From Melghirimyces thermohalophilus (GTDB taxonomy: Bacteria > Bacillota > Bacilli > Thermoactinomycetales > DSM-45169): DNA of 64,000 nt. The position numbers were made by a program, and so were the translations under genes. Every line of letters starts with the position of its first letter. Position 1 is the first letter of the stretch. Positions 25,329-35,651 of this stretch are shown here, in pieces. The notes beneath the pieces are model-generated. The model was not told the DNA's origin and made no database searches. It was given only the letters and a program-made list of their open reading frames with translations. Location: positions 62,001 to 126,000 of the forward strand of contig NZ_FMZA01000008.1 in the NCBI RefSeq assembly GCF_900102685.1. Reading direction: 5' to 3'.

Positions 25329-25702
25329 GTGTACGGGGGATCCGAGGCGCGATAACCGTCACGGTCAATGAGGAAGCCCCGATCCTCAGGGCGACCCGGG
25401 AGCTGTTAGAAACGATGGTGACCCAAAACAGTATTTTGCCTGAGGATGTGGCCAGTGTTTTCGTCACGATGAGTCCCGATTTGAATGCGACTTTTCCGGC
25501 CAAGGCGATCCGGACGCTGCCGGGTTGGGCGGCGGTCCCGCTGATGTGCTCCACGGAGGTGGATGTGCCGGGGTCACTCGCCCGCTGTATTCGCTTGATG
25601 GTGTTGGTAAATACGGATCGAGAGTCCACCGCGATTCAGCATGTTTATCTGGGTGAGGCCCGAAGGTTGCGACCGGACTTGGCAGAGGATTCAGGTGGTT
25701 GA
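25325..25702 (+). CDS. aroH: Chorismate mutase, AroH type
   Basis: Converts chorismate to prephenate for Phe and Tyr. The 125-residue sequence is a clear trimeric AroH: RGIRGA at the N-terminus with the active-site arginine, and [11 protein letters not shown] with active-site Cys and Glu. Its last codons overlap the -35 of the trp promoter. Confidence 0.95.
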   Translation: MSVRGIRGAITVTVNEEAPILRATRELLETMVTQNSILPEDVASVFVTMSPDLNATFPAKAIRTLPGWAAVPLMCSTEVDVPGSLARCIRLMVLVNTDRESTAIQHVYLGEARRLRPDLAEDSGG

Positions 25703-25727
25703 CAAGAAAAGGGTTATTCAGTAGAGT
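25699..25727 (+). promoter_or_regulatory. Internal trp promoter
   Basis: TTGACA at 25699-25704, a 17-base spacer and TAGAGT at 25722-25727. The -35 is perfect, the -10 moderate. It overlaps the aroH stop and would start the trp leader near 25734. Confidence 0.6.
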
Positions 25728-25738
25728 ATACGTAAATT

Positions 25739-25794
25739 GAGAGCTGAGTAGAGACAAGAGATGAGTGGAGACAGATGAGCAGAGGAGAGCGGAG
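25739..25794 (+). promoter_or_regulatory. TRAP-binding GAG triplet array in the trp leader
   Basis: GAG triplets begin at 25741, 25746, 25751, 25758, 25763, 25768, 25777, 25782, 25787 and 25792, most spaced two bases apart, with overlapping GAGs at 25739 and 25785 and a GAT at 25774. Ten or eleven triplets match the 11 subunits of TRAP, whose gene is in this window. Confidence 0.9.
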
Positions 25795-25814
25795 TCGGAA
25801 ACGAACGGAGACCC

Positions 25815-25846
25815 GACCAAAGCCACTTTGCGCTTTGGTCTTTTTT
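25815..25846 (+). terminator. trp attenuator terminator
   Basis: A 9-bp perfect stem (25815-25823 with 25832-25840), 8-nt loop and six Ts. A competing stem, GTCGG at 25794-25798 with CCGAC at 25813-25817, overlaps both the last GAG and the left arm of the terminator and could act as the antiterminator core. Confidence 0.88.
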
Positions 25847-25908
25847 GTTTTCCCCTCTAGTCCCTCTCTCTCTTCTCCCAAGGGAATTCTTGAGGAGGGA
25901 GACGATTC

Positions 25909-27423
25909 ATGTATTATCCCCCGCTGGAAGAAGTACAGCAACTCGCCCGTACCTATTCCACCATCCCCGTTTTGAAGACGATTTTTGCCGATACGGAAAC
26001 CCCGATCCGCCTTTATCAACGGTTGGGGAAGAAATCTTATTCTTTTCTCCTGGAAAGTGCGGAAGGTCGGGAGCGTTGGGGACGTTATTCCTTTATCGGA
26101 ACGGATCCCTTTCTGATCTTCCGTTCCACGGGATCTCAAGTGGAGATCACAGAAAAGGGAGACAGCCACAAGCTGGAGACAGATGATCCCTTTGCAGTTT
26201 TAGATGAACTTCTTGCTCGCTACCATTCACCTTGTTATCCCGGTTATCCCCCTTTTCTCGGCGGAGCCGTCGGGTATGTGGGCTTTGACGCCATTACTCA
26301 TCTGGAGCCCACCGTTCTCCGCGGCGGCCCCCCACGATCCGAGGATCTGCATCTAATGTTTTGCGATCGGCTGATCGTCGTGGATCACCTGAAACAGGAA
26401 TGGACGTTGGTGGCTAACCTCCATGTCCCTTTCGATATGGAGGAGAAAGCAGTCACCTTAGCCTACCGGGAGGTTCTTCGGGAGCTGGATCGTTGGACAG
26501 ATGAGCTGCTCGCAGAAGATCCATTCCCCTCCACCTTCCCTCCGGTCCTGCCTGATGAAAGAGAGATCGACTTCAGTCGCGCGATTCCCAATATGAGCAA
26601 AGAGGCTTATTGTGAGCAAGTAGAAATCGCCAAGGAGCATATCGCAAAAGGGGATGTGTTTCAGATCGTTCCCTCCCAGCGATGGGCTTGGGAAGGCCCT
26701 CCACCTTCCCTGGATGTGTACCGGGTGTTGCGGGTGTTAAATCCTTCGCCCTACATGTACCACCTCTCCTTAGGCGACGAAGAGGTGGTGGGCGCTTCAC
26801 CGGAATTGTTGGTTCGCGTAACGGACCAAGAGATTGAGACCCGTCCCATAGCCGGTACCCGTCCCCGGGGGCGCACAGTGGCGGAGGACGAAGCGTTGGC
26901 CGCTGAGCTGAAGGCTGACGAAAAGGAACGGGCGGAACATGTGATGTTACTGGACTTGGGACGAAACGATCTAGGTCGCGTCTGCCGATATGGCACAGTT
27001 CAGGTGACGGAAGAGATGAATGTAGAGCGTTATTCCCATGTGATGCATATGGTTTCCCACGTCAAGGGTGAACTGATGGAAGAAATCTCCCCCTTGAAGG
27101 GATTTGCCTCCTGCTTTCCCGCTGGAACGGTGTCCGGTGCCCCGAAGGTGCGGGCGATGCAACTTTTGTCCCAATGGGAGCCGGACAGCCGGGGAATTTA
27201 CGCTGGAGCGATCGGTTATTTTGGTTTTACCGGAAACCTGGACAGTTGTATCACGATCCGGACGATTCATTTTAAAGACGGAACGGCTCATATTCAGGCC
27301 GGCGGCGGGGTGGTGGCCGACTCGGTACCCGAAGGAGAATACGAAGAGTCCTGCAATAAAGCGCGGGGCTTGTTGCGAGCGCTCACCCTGGCCGAACGGA
27401 TGTTTACTTCGGTGAATCGCTGA
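25909..27423 (+). CDS. trpE: Anthranilate synthase component I
   Basis: Turns chorismate into anthranilate with ammonia from a glutaminase partner. The 504-residue chain has the tryptophan feedback site LLESAEG near residues 46-52 and the C-terminal chorismate-binding domain with motifs PIAGTRPRG, GRNDLGRV and FPAGTVSGAPKVRAM. GAGGAGGGA precedes the ATG. No trpG follows, so as in B. subtilis the glutaminase subunit must be encoded elsewhere, probably in the folate operon. Controlled by the TRAP attenuator. Confidence 0.97.
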   Translation: MYYPPLEEVQQLARTYSTIPVLKTIFADTETPIRLYQRLGKKSYSFLLESAEGRERWGRYSFIGTDPFLIFRSTGSQVEITEKGDSHKLETDDPFAVLDELLARYHSPCYPGYPPFLGGAVGYVGFDAITHLEPTVLRGGPPRSEDLHLMFCDRLIVVDHLKQEWTLVANLHVPFDMEEKAVTLAYREVLRELDRWTDELLAEDPFPSTFPPVLPDEREIDFSRAIPNMSKEAYCEQVEIAKEHIAKGDVFQIVPSQRWAWEGPPPSLDVYRVLRVLNPSPYMYHLSLGDEEVVGASPELLVRVTDQEIETRPIAGTRPRGRTVAEDEALAAELKADEKERAEHVMLLDLGRNDLGRVCRYGTVQVTEEMNVERYSHVMHMVSHVKGELMEEISPLKGFASCFPAGTVSGAPKVRAMQLLSQWEPDSRGIYAGAIGYFGFTGNLDSCITIRTIHFKDGTAHIQAGGGVVADSVPEGEYEESCNKARGLLRALTLAERMFTSVNR

Positions 27424-27444
27424 GATGAGAAAGGAGAGCGGAGC

Positions 27445-28470
27445 ATGGTTCAGCAGAGCTTAGCGAAGTTGATTGAGCAGAAAGACTTGAGCCAAACGGA
27501 GTCTGAAGCCTTGATGGGAGCGATGATGGAGGGAAAGATGTCCGTTGCGCAGACCGCAGCCGCATTGACGGCCTTTCGCATCAAGGGGGAGACGGTGGAG
27601 GAGCTGACCGGTCTGGCTGCTTCCATGCGAGCCAAAGCTCGCCGGTTTCCCCGGCCGATGACCCACGCGGTGGACACTTGCGGGACGGGTGGTGACGGCG
27701 GTAAAACATTTAATATTTCCACGGCGGCTGCGATCGTGGCTGCGGCGGCTGGTGTGCCTGTCGCCAAACATGGGAATCGGGCTGTATCGGGAAAAAGCGG
27801 AAGTGCTGATGTATTGGAATCTCTCGGAGTGCCTACCCAGATGACCACTGATGAAGCGGAACGAGCGCTATTGAAAACCAATCTCTGTTTTCTGTTTGCC
27901 CCCCTGTTTCACCAAGCGATGAAGCATGTAGCACCGACCCGGAAGGAACTCGGTTTTCGCACCTGCTTCAACCTGCTGGGACCTTTGGCCAATCCAGCCG
28001 GGGTGACCCGTCAACTGGTTGGTGTATTTGATCCCGGATTGACGGAGCGGGTGGCTCAAGTCCTGCTCTCTCTTGGAGCGGAGCGGGCTATGGTGGTTGC
28101 CGGTCGGGACGGGATTGACGAGATCACTTTGAGTGACGAGACAGAAATCGGCGAAGTGAGGGACGGTCAAGTTCATACCTATCGGATCACTCCAGAGGAA
28201 TTGGGATTACAAAGGGCTCCCATAGAAGAGTTAAGCGGTGGAGATGCGGAGGAGAATGCTCGCATCATTCGTTCCATCTTCCAGGGAGAGACAGGGCCTA
28301 GACGTGATGTAGTCTTGGCCAACGCTGGTGCCGTTTTGACCATCGCCGGAACCTCCACCTGCATCCAAGAAGGCATCCATATGGCATCGGATGTGATTGA
28401 CAACGGTTTGGCTCAGGCTAAGTTAGAAGAGATGAGTCGGATTGGAGAGGAAATTTCCCATGTATCTTGA
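27445..28470 (+). CDS. trpD: Anthranilate phosphoribosyltransferase
   Basis: Second tryptophan step. The 341-residue protein has the PRPP-binding GTGGDGGKTFN near residues 82-92 and KHGNRAVSGKSGSADVLE; typical length. It overlaps trpC by 11 bases, suggesting coupled translation. Confidence 0.97.
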   Translation: MVQQSLAKLIEQKDLSQTESEALMGAMMEGKMSVAQTAAALTAFRIKGETVEELTGLAASMRAKARRFPRPMTHAVDTCGTGGDGGKTFNISTAAAIVAAAAGVPVAKHGNRAVSGKSGSADVLESLGVPTQMTTDEAERALLKTNLCFLFAPLFHQAMKHVAPTRKELGFRTCFNLLGPLANPAGVTRQLVGVFDPGLTERVAQVLLSLGAERAMVVAGRDGIDEITLSDETEIGEVRDGQVHTYRITPEELGLQRAPIEELSGGDAEENARIIRSIFQGETGPRRDVVLANAGAVLTIAGTSTCIQEGIHMASDVIDNGLAQAKLEEMSRIGEEISHVS

Positions 28471-29245
28471 TCGATTGGTGGAAGCGAAACGAGAAGAGAT
28501 TCAAGGTCTGAAACGTGATTATGGGGACGGGGACCGGGAGCGGGCACTCCGTCTTCCTCCCGTCAAGTCCCTCGTCTCTGCCCTGACAAGTGACCCCAGT
28601 CGACCGGGATTGATTGCAGAAGTGAAGCCGGCTTCTCCCTCCAAAGGAGATATCCGTCCCGATGTCAACCCGGCGGAAACAGCCAGGGAATATGAGGCGG
28701 GAGGAGCTTCGGCGGTTTCGGTATTGACGGAACGGACGTTGTTTAAAGGGAAACTGGCCAATTTAAAACAGGTTCAGGAGCGAGTCGGCATTCCTGTCTT
28801 GAGAAAAGATTTTATCTTAGAACCGGTGCAGCTGGTGGAAAGTCGGCTGGCCGGGGCAGATGTTGTCTTGTTGATCGCCGCTCTGCTGAATGAGAAGAAG
28901 CTTCATTCCCTGGTGGAGGAGGCCCACTGGCTGGGCTTGGAGGTTTTATTGGAGGTGCATGAAGAATCGGAACTGCCTCGGGCGTTGGCCGCAAAACCCG
29001 ACGTCTTGGGGATCAACAACCGCAACCTCCATACCTTTGTCACGGATCTAGCTGTCACGGAACGCCTTCGCCCTCGTGTTCCTGCTGGAATTCCCGTTAT
29101 CGGTGAAAGCGGGGTTTTGTCCCGGAAAGATTATAAGCGACTGACCCGCGCCAAGGTGGATGGAATTCTTGTCGGGGAATATCTGATGCGGCAATCTTCC
29201 CCCCGGAAGGCGGCGGAAAGCTTGACGACAGGTGTTCGAGCATGA
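28460..29245 (+). CDS. trpC: Indole-3-glycerol phosphate synthase
   Basis: A 262-residue TIM-barrel enzyme that closes the indole ring. Motifs EVKPASPSKGDI and VLRKDFI (catalytic lysine) and IGESGV near the C-terminus are conserved. ATG 28460 is used with GGAGAGGA upstream, inside the end of trpD; an in-frame ATG at 28442 is less likely. It overlaps trpF by four bases. Confidence 0.96.
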   Translation: MYLDRLVEAKREEIQGLKRDYGDGDRERALRLPPVKSLVSALTSDPSRPGLIAEVKPASPSKGDIRPDVNPAETAREYEAGGASAVSVLTERTLFKGKLANLKQVQERVGIPVLRKDFILEPVQLVESRLAGADVVLLIAALLNEKKLHSLVEEAHWLGLEVLLEVHEESELPRALAAKPDVLGINNRNLHTFVTDLAVTERLRPRVPAGIPVIGESGVLSRKDYKRLTRAKVDGILVGEYLMRQSSPRKAAESLTTGVRA

Positions 29246-29901
29246 GTCGCACCTTTGTGAAGCTGTGTGGCTTACAAACTCCGGAGGATGCGGAAAAGCT
29301 GAATGGAGTCGATGCCGACGCCGCTGGTATGATCTTTGTTCCCGGGCGGAGACGGACGGTGAAAGGAAAACAGGCGGCGGCGATTGCGGCGCAACTTCCC
29401 CGTGGCATTGAAAAGGTAGGCGTGTTTATGGATCCTGCTGAGGAGGACCTGCGGGAGGCGACGAACCGGATCCCACTGGACTGGGTGCAGTTGCACGGCA
29501 CCGAATCACCTCGACTCTGTCGATGGGTGAAGGAGGAGCTGGGAACAGCGGTGATCAAGGTGGTTCACGCCGGTCAGGCGCCTCCGGCGCCGGCGGAAGC
29601 CTACGCCGATCATGTGGATGCGGTCTTAGTCGATTCCGTATTAGGGAAGCAAAAAGGCGGCACTGGGCAGGTCTTTTCTTGGGATCTTCTGCGCACGGAA
29701 CAGGCCCATTGGCGCGCCTTGGGGCTTCCTGTCTGGGTGGCCGGCGGTCTTACCGCAGATAATGTGGAAGGGCTTTTGACCGAACATGCTCCTGACGGGG
29801 TTGACACCTCTAGCGGCGTTGAATCCGAGGGGGTCAAGGATCGCAGCAAGATGAGACGATTTGTGGAGAGGGTGAGGAAGTATGACCGTCAACACCGCTG
29901 A
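29242..29901 (+). CDS. trpF: Phosphoribosylanthranilate isomerase
   Basis: Third tryptophan step by Amadori rearrangement. The 219-residue TIM barrel starts with the conserved VKLCGL (catalytic Cys), has VQLHG in the middle and ends with the phosphate-binding GVDTSSGVE containing the catalytic Asp. Overlaps trpB by 20 bases. Confidence 0.95.
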   Translation: MSRTFVKLCGLQTPEDAEKLNGVDADAAGMIFVPGRRRTVKGKQAAAIAAQLPRGIEKVGVFMDPAEEDLREATNRIPLDWVQLHGTESPRLCRWVKEELGTAVIKVVHAGQAPPAPAEAYADHVDAVLVDSVLGKQKGGTGQVFSWDLLRTEQAHWRALGLPVWVAGGLTADNVEGLLTEHAPDGVDTSSGVESEGVKDRSKMRRFVERVRKYDRQHR

Positions 29902-31087
29902 CGAGTTGGGACGTTTTGGCCACTTTGGCGGGCGGTTTGTCCCTGAAACGTTGATGGCGGCACTGACTGAATTGGAAGAGGCTTATCGCGAGGCGTTAGC
30001 AGATGATTTATTCCAGGCTCAGTTGCGCAAGCTGCTCCAAGAATATTCGGGTCGGCCCACGCCTTTAACACTGGCGGAAGGTTTGACGAAAGAGGCGGGC
30101 GGAGCTCGTATCTATTTGAAACGGGAAGATCTGAACCATACAGGGGCTCATAAAATCAATAACACCCTGGGACAGGGGTTGCTCGCCAAGCGGATGGGCA
30201 AACAGAAGTTAATCGCCGAAACCGGGGCTGGTCAACACGGAGTGGCCTCTGCCACCGTGGCTGCGCTTTTGGGTATGGAGTGCAAAGTTTTTATGGGGGA
30301 AGAGGATGTCCGCCGGCAGAAATTAAACGTATTTCGGATGGAACTTTTGGGAGCCGAGGTGATTCCCGTTACCTCAGGCAGCCGTACCCTCAAAGATGCT
30401 ACCAATGAAGCGATACGCCATTGGGTTTCCCATGTGGAGGATACGTTTTACTTGATCGGATCGGTGGTGGGACCCCATCCCTACCCTGAGATGGTACGCA
30501 ATTTTCAGCGGGTGATCGGGGATGAGACGCGAGCGCAGCTTCTGGAAAAAGAAGGACGTTTACCCGATGATGTGGTGGCTTGTGTCGGTGGAGGTTCCAA
30601 CGCCATCGGTATGTTTACCGCCTTTTTGGAAGATGAATCGGTCCGGTTGCATGGTGTGGAAGCGGCGGGAGAAGGTCTGGAAACGAGGAAACACGCCGCT
30701 ACACTGACCAAAGGAAGCCACGGGGTGATCCACGGTTCCCTCACCTACCTGTTGCAGGATGAATTCGGTCAGGTGACACCGGCCCATTCCATTTCGGCGG
30801 GGCTCGATTATCCCGGGGTGGGGCCGGAGCACGCTCATTTGAAGGAGAGAGGCCGTGTCCGCTACACCACCGCCGAAGATGGGGAGGCTTTGGAGGCGAT
30901 TCGGTTGCTTTGTCGTACAGAAGGCATCCTGCCGGCCCTGGAATCGGCTCATGCGGTGGCGGAAGCCGTTAAAATTGCCGGAGAAAAAAGTCACGATGAC
31001 ATCGTGGTTATCTGTCTGTCCGGCCGGGGCGACAAGGATGTAGAGTCGATTCGCCAAGGATTGGAGGGGATGCAGGATGCGGATTAA
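29882..31087 (+). CDS. trpB: Tryptophan synthase beta chain
   Basis: PLP enzyme that joins indole and serine. The 401-residue protein has the PLP lysine in HTGAHKINN (about residues 82-90), the catalytic EETGAGQHG-type segment (AETGAGQHG) and the glycine-rich phosphate loop [10 protein letters not shown]. Overlaps trpA by 11 bases; the two chains form the alpha2-beta2 complex. Confidence 0.98.
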   Translation: MTVNTADELGRFGHFGGRFVPETLMAALTELEEAYREALADDLFQAQLRKLLQEYSGRPTPLTLAEGLTKEAGGARIYLKREDLNHTGAHKINNTLGQGLLAKRMGKQKLIAETGAGQHGVASATVAALLGMECKVFMGEEDVRRQKLNVFRMELLGAEVIPVTSGSRTLKDATNEAIRHWVSHVEDTFYLIGSVVGPHPYPEMVRNFQRVIGDETRAQLLEKEGRLPDDVVACVGGGSNAIGMFTAFLEDESVRLHGVEAAGEGLETRKHAATLTKGSHGVIHGSLTYLLQDEFGQVTPAHSISAGLDYPGVGPEHAHLKERGRVRYTTAEDGEALEAIRLLCRTEGILPALESAHAVAEAVKIAGEKSHDDIVVICLSGRGDKDVESIRQGLEGMQDAD

Positions 31088-31898
31088 AAAGGCATTTCAA
31101 GAAGAGGCTCGACGCCGGCTGATCCCCTTTATTACGGCGGGGGACCCAGATTTTGAAACCACCCTGGAGTTGGTGGGTTTGTTGGATGAAGAAAGGGTGA
31201 CGGCGATTGAGCTGGGGGTTCCTTATTCTGACCCCTTGGCGGATGGCCCAGTGATCCAAGCGGCATCAGCCCGCGCTCTGGAACAGGGAATGAACCTGCC
31301 CCGGGTGTTGGAGTTGGCCGAAGCGGCCCGCAACCGCGGGGTGACAACCCCGCTGGTGCTGTTTTCCTATTATAACCCGATCCTGCGATACGGCTCTGAA
31401 GTCCTGATGACTCGGGCTGCGCAAGTGGGAATTGACGGCATGATCATCCCGGATCTCCCATGGGAAGAGGGAAGGGAGCTATCCCGCCAGGCCGCCGAGC
31501 AGCGGGTGGATTTGATCCCCTTGGTGGCCCCCACCTCCCGTGAACGGATCCAGCGAATCGTCTCCGATGCGAAAGGCTTTGTCTACTGTGTCTCCTCCCT
31601 GGGAACGACCGGGGTACGGAGCGACTTTGACCAGAAGGTGGATGCCTTTCTCGACACCGTTCGAGAGGCGAGTCCGGTGCCGATAGCCGTCGGGTTCGGT
31701 ATCTCCCGCCGGAAACATGTGGATCGCTTCTTGGAACATGCGGACGCTGCTGTAGTGGGCAGTGCCCTGATCCGAATGGCTGAACAGCGGAAAGATGCCC
31801 TCACCGATGCGGACCGGCGTGAGGATGCGCTGGAAGAGATCCGTCAGTTTGTCCGTGAGTTGGCTGATGAGCGGTCGGTTTCAGTCTATCGGACGTAA
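31077..31898 (+). CDS. trpA: Tryptophan synthase alpha chain
   Basis: Cleaves indole-3-glycerol phosphate to indole. The 273-residue TIM barrel has the catalytic Glu in [14 protein letters not shown] and Asp in the same motif, and the PDLPWEE and [10 protein letters not shown] loops. Last gene of trpEDCFBA; a terminator follows before hisC. Confidence 0.97.
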   Translation: MRIKKAFQEEARRRLIPFITAGDPDFETTLELVGLLDEERVTAIELGVPYSDPLADGPVIQAASARALEQGMNLPRVLELAEAARNRGVTTPLVLFSYYNPILRYGSEVLMTRAAQVGIDGMIIPDLPWEEGRELSRQAAEQRVDLIPLVAPTSRERIQRIVSDAKGFVYCVSSLGTTGVRSDFDQKVDAFLDTVREASPVPIAVGFGISRRKHVDRFLEHADAAVVGSALIRMAEQRKDALTDADRREDALEEIRQFVRELADERSVSVYRT

Positions 31899-31914
31899 TC
31901 CTATGACAGTGGTT

Positions 31915-31943
31915 AAAGTCCGTCCTTTCGGGCGGATTTTTTC
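31915..31943 (+). terminator. Terminator between trpA and hisC
   Basis: A stem of about 11 bp with two G-U pairs (31915-31925 with 31930-31940), short loop and T-run. Confidence 0.75.
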
Positions 31944-31967
31944 GTATCATCGGGGTTTGACGGTGTG

Positions 31968-31976
31968 TGGTAAGAT
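31968..31976 (+). promoter_or_regulatory. Possible extended -10 promoter of hisC-tyrA-aroA
   Basis: TG-G-TAAGAT at 31968-31976 lies 34 bases before hisC. A TTGACG at 31957 is too close to serve as its -35. Confidence 0.4.
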
Positions 31977-32009
31977 AGAGGGAAAAGTTGAGGGGGAGGA
32001 ACCGAACCA

Positions 32010-33116
32010 ATGAAACCCAAAAGCGTCTTAAACGGGCTTCCCGTTTATCAGCCAGGAAAACCCCTGGAGGAAGTGAAACGGGAGCTGGGACTTTCTGAAG
32101 TGATTAAGCTGGCATCCAACGAAAATCCATTCGGTTGCTCACCGCGGATTTGGGAGTCGCTGCAGGAGGAAGCAGCCCAAACCGCATTGTATCCGGAAGG
32201 GTCGGCTCCTGAATTGCGGGAGAAGCTCTCCTCCCACCTGGGGGTGGATCCCGAGAAGATTTTGTTTGGAAACGGGGCGGACGAAGTGATTCAGATGATC
32301 GCCCGGGCGTTTATGGAACCGGGTGTGGAAGCGGTGTTGGCAGATCGCACCTTTCCCCGTTACCAAACCCAAATCGTGATCGAAGGGGGAGAGCCCGTCG
32401 AGGTTCCCCTGAAAGAGGGTGTTCATGATCTGGACGCGATGGCCCAAGCCGTCACAGACCGAACTCGGATCGTCTGGATCTGCAACCCCAATAATCCGAG
32501 CGGAACCATCATCACCCAAGAGCAATTGGAAGCCTTTTTAGCCAAGTTGCCGGAGCATGTGATGGTGGTGATGGATGAGGCTTATTTTGAATATGTGGAT
32601 GATCCCGCCTACCCGGACACGCTGTCCCTTTTGGAGCAGGATCCGCGATTGGTGGTATTGCGCACCTTCTCCAAAATCTATGGCCTGGCCGCTTTCCGGA
32701 TCGGCTATTGCGTCGCTTCGGAGAGCATTATCACGGAGTTGAACAAGGTTCGAGAGCCCTTTAACGCTAACCGGATCGCCCAACGAGCAGCACGAGCCGC
32801 ACTGGAGGACCAGGAGTTTGTCGATCACTGTCGTAAGGCCAATCAGGCCGGCAGGGAGCAGATTCAAAAACAATTGGAGGAATGGGGGCTCTCCTCTTAT
32901 CCCTCCCAGGCGAATTTCGTTTTGGTAGATACCGGCCGCCCTGCGGATGAAGTTTTCCAATGCCTGCTGCAAAAAGGTGTGATCGTCCGCTCCGGAGAAG
33001 CTCTGGGTTATCCGACCCACCTGCGGGTGACTGTCGGTGATGAAAAACAGAATCGCCGCTTCCTGGAAGCGCTGGCTGTTTGCCTGGATAAGCCTTTAAA
33101 GGAACAGCGGGGATGA
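32010..33116 (+). CDS. hisC: Histidinol-phosphate / aromatic aminotransferase
   Basis: PLP aminotransferase used for histidine and, in Bacillus, also for Tyr and Phe. The 368-residue chain has the substrate loop KLASNENPFG, CNPNNPSG, and the PLP lysine in RTFSKIYGLAAFRIGY (about residues 219-234). Its place between trpA and tyrA is as in the B. subtilis supraoperon, which explains its double role. Three bases separate it from tyrA. Confidence 0.95.
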   Translation: MKPKSVLNGLPVYQPGKPLEEVKRELGLSEVIKLASNENPFGCSPRIWESLQEEAAQTALYPEGSAPELREKLSSHLGVDPEKILFGNGADEVIQMIARAFMEPGVEAVLADRTFPRYQTQIVIEGGEPVEVPLKEGVHDLDAMAQAVTDRTRIVWICNPNNPSGTIITQEQLEAFLAKLPEHVMVVMDEAYFEYVDDPAYPDTLSLLEQDPRLVVLRTFSKIYGLAAFRIGYCVASESIITELNKVREPFNANRIAQRAARAALEDQEFVDHCRKANQAGREQIQKQLEEWGLSSYPSQANFVLVDTGRPADEVFQCLLQKGVIVRSGEALGYPTHLRVTVGDEKQNRRFLEALAVCLDKPLKEQRG

Positions 33117-33119
33117 AGG

Positions 33120-34223
33120 ATGGCAAAAGCGGCGGTTTTAGGAATCGGACTGATCGGCGGTTCCCTGGCTCTCTGTCTGAAGGAACGGACAAGCCTGGAA
33201 GTTCACGGTTTTGATACCTCTGAAGAGTCCATTCGCCTCGCCGAAGCGGCGGGAGTGATCCACCGCGGTCACCAGTCGCTGGAGTCGGCGGTACAGGGGG
33301 CAGAGTACATTTTTCTGGCGGTTCCGGTGGGGACCGCCCCCCGTCTATTGGACCGGCTAGCGGAACTCCCTCTTCAGACTGGCTGCATCATCAGTGATGT
33401 GGGCAGTACCAAAGAGGAGATCGTAAACTACGCCGAAGGCTTTTCCCAGCTCGGGGGAACGTTTATTGGCGGACATCCGATGGCGGGCTCCCATCGTTCA
33501 GGGGTGCAGGCGGCTCAATCCCTCCTTTTTGAAAATGCGTATTATGTGCTGACTCCCTTGCCGGAAACACCGTTGGCCGAGGTTCAGAGGCTGAGTGGTC
33601 TGCTGGAACGGGCCACTCGCGCCCGGCTGGTGATTATGGCGCCGGAACACCATGATCGGGTGGTAGGGGCGATCAGCCATCTCCCCCATATTGTCGCCGC
33701 TGCCCTCGTTAACCAGGTAGCGGGGTACAATGCATCCAATGAGTGGTTTCACCGGTTGGCTGCTGGGGGATTTCGGGATCTCACACGGGTGGCAGCCAGC
33801 CATCCGCTGATGTGGCGGGATATCCTGCTGAGCAATCGGAAAGCGGTATTGGGGCTGTTGCAGGATTGGTCAGATGAGATGGACGAAATCCGAAAAGCAG
33901 TCGCCGCCGGAGATCATGACCAAATCGAATCCTTTTTCAGACGGGCGAAAGAGGCGAGGGAAGGCTTGCCGGAACGGCGCAAAGGGGTGATTCTGCCCGC
34001 TTACGAATTGTACGTCGATGTTCCCGATATCCCTGGAGTGATTGGCCGTGTGGCCTGCCTATTGGGTGATAAAGGGGTCAATCTTCGCAACATCGGCGTG
34101 ATGGAAAATCGGGAAGACCGCGCCGGGGTATTGCGGCTGGTCTTTAATACCGGTGCCGAATTGGAGAAGGCGAAGCGCTATTTAACAGAATCGGGCTATC
34201 AGGTGTTTGATATGGAATCTTAA
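33120..34223 (+). CDS. tyrA: Prephenate dehydrogenase with C-terminal ACT domain
   Basis: Oxidises prephenate to 4-hydroxyphenylpyruvate for tyrosine. Residues 1-290 hold the NAD motif [10 protein letters not shown] (7-16) and the catalytic HPMAGSH segment. Residues about 297-367 form an ACT domain ([27 protein letters not shown]), the usual amino acid sensing unit. Length as in B. subtilis TyrA (371). Confidence 0.95.
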   Translation: MAKAAVLGIGLIGGSLALCLKERTSLEVHGFDTSEESIRLAEAAGVIHRGHQSLESAVQGAEYIFLAVPVGTAPRLLDRLAELPLQTGCIISDVGSTKEEIVNYAEGFSQLGGTFIGGHPMAGSHRSGVQAAQSLLFENAYYVLTPLPETPLAEVQRLSGLLERATRARLVIMAPEHHDRVVGAISHLPHIVAAALVNQVAGYNASNEWFHRLAAGGFRDLTRVAASHPLMWRDILLSNRKAVLGLLQDWSDEMDEIRKAVAAGDHDQIESFFRRAKEAREGLPERRKGVILPAYELYVDVPDIPGVIGRVACLLGDKGVNLRNIGVMENREDRAGVLRLVFNTGAELEKAKRYLTESGYQVFDMES

Positions 34224-34242
34224 AATGGAAGGGGGCCAGAGG

Positions 34243-35526
34243 ATGGCAATCTTGCGAATAGAGGAACGGCGGGGGCTTTCCGGAGATGTCAGCGTACCGG
34301 GGGATAAATCGATTTCCCACCGGGCGGTGATGTTTGGAGCCATCGCTCAGGGGACCACCCGGGTGGAAGGCTTTCTTCCCGGGGCGGATTGTTTAAGCAC
34401 AATCGATTGTTTCCGTAAAATGGGGGTCCCGATTCGGCAACACGGCCCCACATCGATCGAAGTGGAAGGAAACGGGTGGGAGGGAATGAAGGAACCGGAG
34501 GCGGTACTGGATGTTGGCAATTCCGGGACGACCATCCGGTTGATGCTCGGCATATTGGCCGGCCGTCCCTTCCACACCATCGTGACGGGTGATGATTCGA
34601 TCGCCCGTCGCCCCATGGATCGGGTGGCCAAACCCCTCCGCCGGATGGGAGCCCGGGTAGAGGGGCGTGCAGAGGGGTCCTATACACCCCTGTCGATCCG
34701 CGGCGGGGGATTAAAGGGGATAACCTATCCAAGCCCCGTGGCCAGTGCTCAGGTTAAATCCTGCCTGCTGTTGGCAGGACTGCAGGCGGAAGGACGCACA
34801 CGGGTGGAGGAACCCTCTCTTTCCCGAGATCATACAGAGCGAATGTTGACCGCCTTTGGTGTACGTGTGAATCGAGATCTGGACGGGGTGTCGGTGGAAG
34901 GAGGACAAACTCTACAGGCGCGGGATGTCCGCGTACCAGGAGATATCTCCTCCGCCGCCTTTTTAATGGTGGCCGCACTGATTACGCCGGAAAGTCAGAT
35001 TACCATCCGAAATGTAGGGCTTAACCCGACGAGGGACGGGATTGTCGACGTGTTGCGGGAAATGGGTGGCGACATCCAAGTCACGCCAAAAGGCGAGTGG
35101 TGTGGAGAACCGGTGGGAGATCTCACGGTTACCTACAGCCGGCTCAAGGGGGTGGAGATCGGTGGGAAGATGATTCCCCGCTTGATCGACGAGATTCCCG
35201 TGTTGGCCGTCGCTGCCACACAAGCGGAAGGTCAAACGGTAATCCGGGATGCGGCTGAATTGAAGGTGAAAGAGACGGACCGGATTCATATAACCGCACA
35301 AGAGCTGCGCAAGCTGGGTGCCCGAGTGGAAGAGACGGATGACGGGATGGTGATCGAAGGGCCCGTTCAACTTACTGGAAACCGTTGTAACAGCCACGGA
35401 GACCACCGAATTGGCATGGCTGCGGCTGTAGCCGGTCTGGTGGCCGAAGGCGGAGTTACGGTGGATCAGGCCGATGCCATCGATGTCTCCTTCCCTGGAT
35501 TTGAAGCTCTTCTCTCTGAGTTATAA
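34243..35526 (+). CDS. aroA: 3-phosphoshikimate 1-carboxyvinyltransferase (EPSP synthase)
   Basis: Shikimate pathway enzyme that feeds aroC. The 427-residue protein has [10 protein letters not shown] (residues about 17-26), [12 protein letters not shown] and the catalytic region [14 protein letters not shown], plus [11 protein letters not shown] 34243 has GGAAGGGGG six bases before; ATG 34225 is less likely. It is the last gene of the supraoperon (aroE in B. subtilis naming). Confidence 0.96.
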   Translation: MAILRIEERRGLSGDVSVPGDKSISHRAVMFGAIAQGTTRVEGFLPGADCLSTIDCFRKMGVPIRQHGPTSIEVEGNGWEGMKEPEAVLDVGNSGTTIRLMLGILAGRPFHTIVTGDDSIARRPMDRVAKPLRRMGARVEGRAEGSYTPLSIRGGGLKGITYPSPVASAQVKSCLLLAGLQAEGRTRVEEPSLSRDHTERMLTAFGVRVNRDLDGVSVEGGQTLQARDVRVPGDISSAAFLMVAALITPESQITIRNVGLNPTRDGIVDVLREMGGDIQVTPKGEWCGEPVGDLTVTYSRLKGVEIGGKMIPRLIDEIPVLAVAATQAEGQTVIRDAAELKVKETDRIHITAQELRKLGARVEETDDGMVIEGPVQLTGNRCNSHGDHRIGMAAAVAGLVAEGGVTVDQADAIDVSFPGFEALLSEL

Positions 35527-35565
35527 GGAAAAAGAAGCATCAATCAGAAAATTTGAAATATGCTG

Positions 35566-35594
35566 TTGACGAAGTGGAAGTTTCTGATTATAAT
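35566..35594 (+). promoter_or_regulatory. Strong sigma-A promoter after aroA
   Basis: TTGACG at 35566-35571, 17-base spacer, TATAAT at 35589-35594. Transcription should start near 35600, followed by a terminator only 50 bases later. Confidence 0.8.
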
Positions 35595-35651
35595 AAAGGC
35601 ATAGTATGGTTTCTCTCCACTCCTATCCATATAAATGGCACAAATCGTGCA

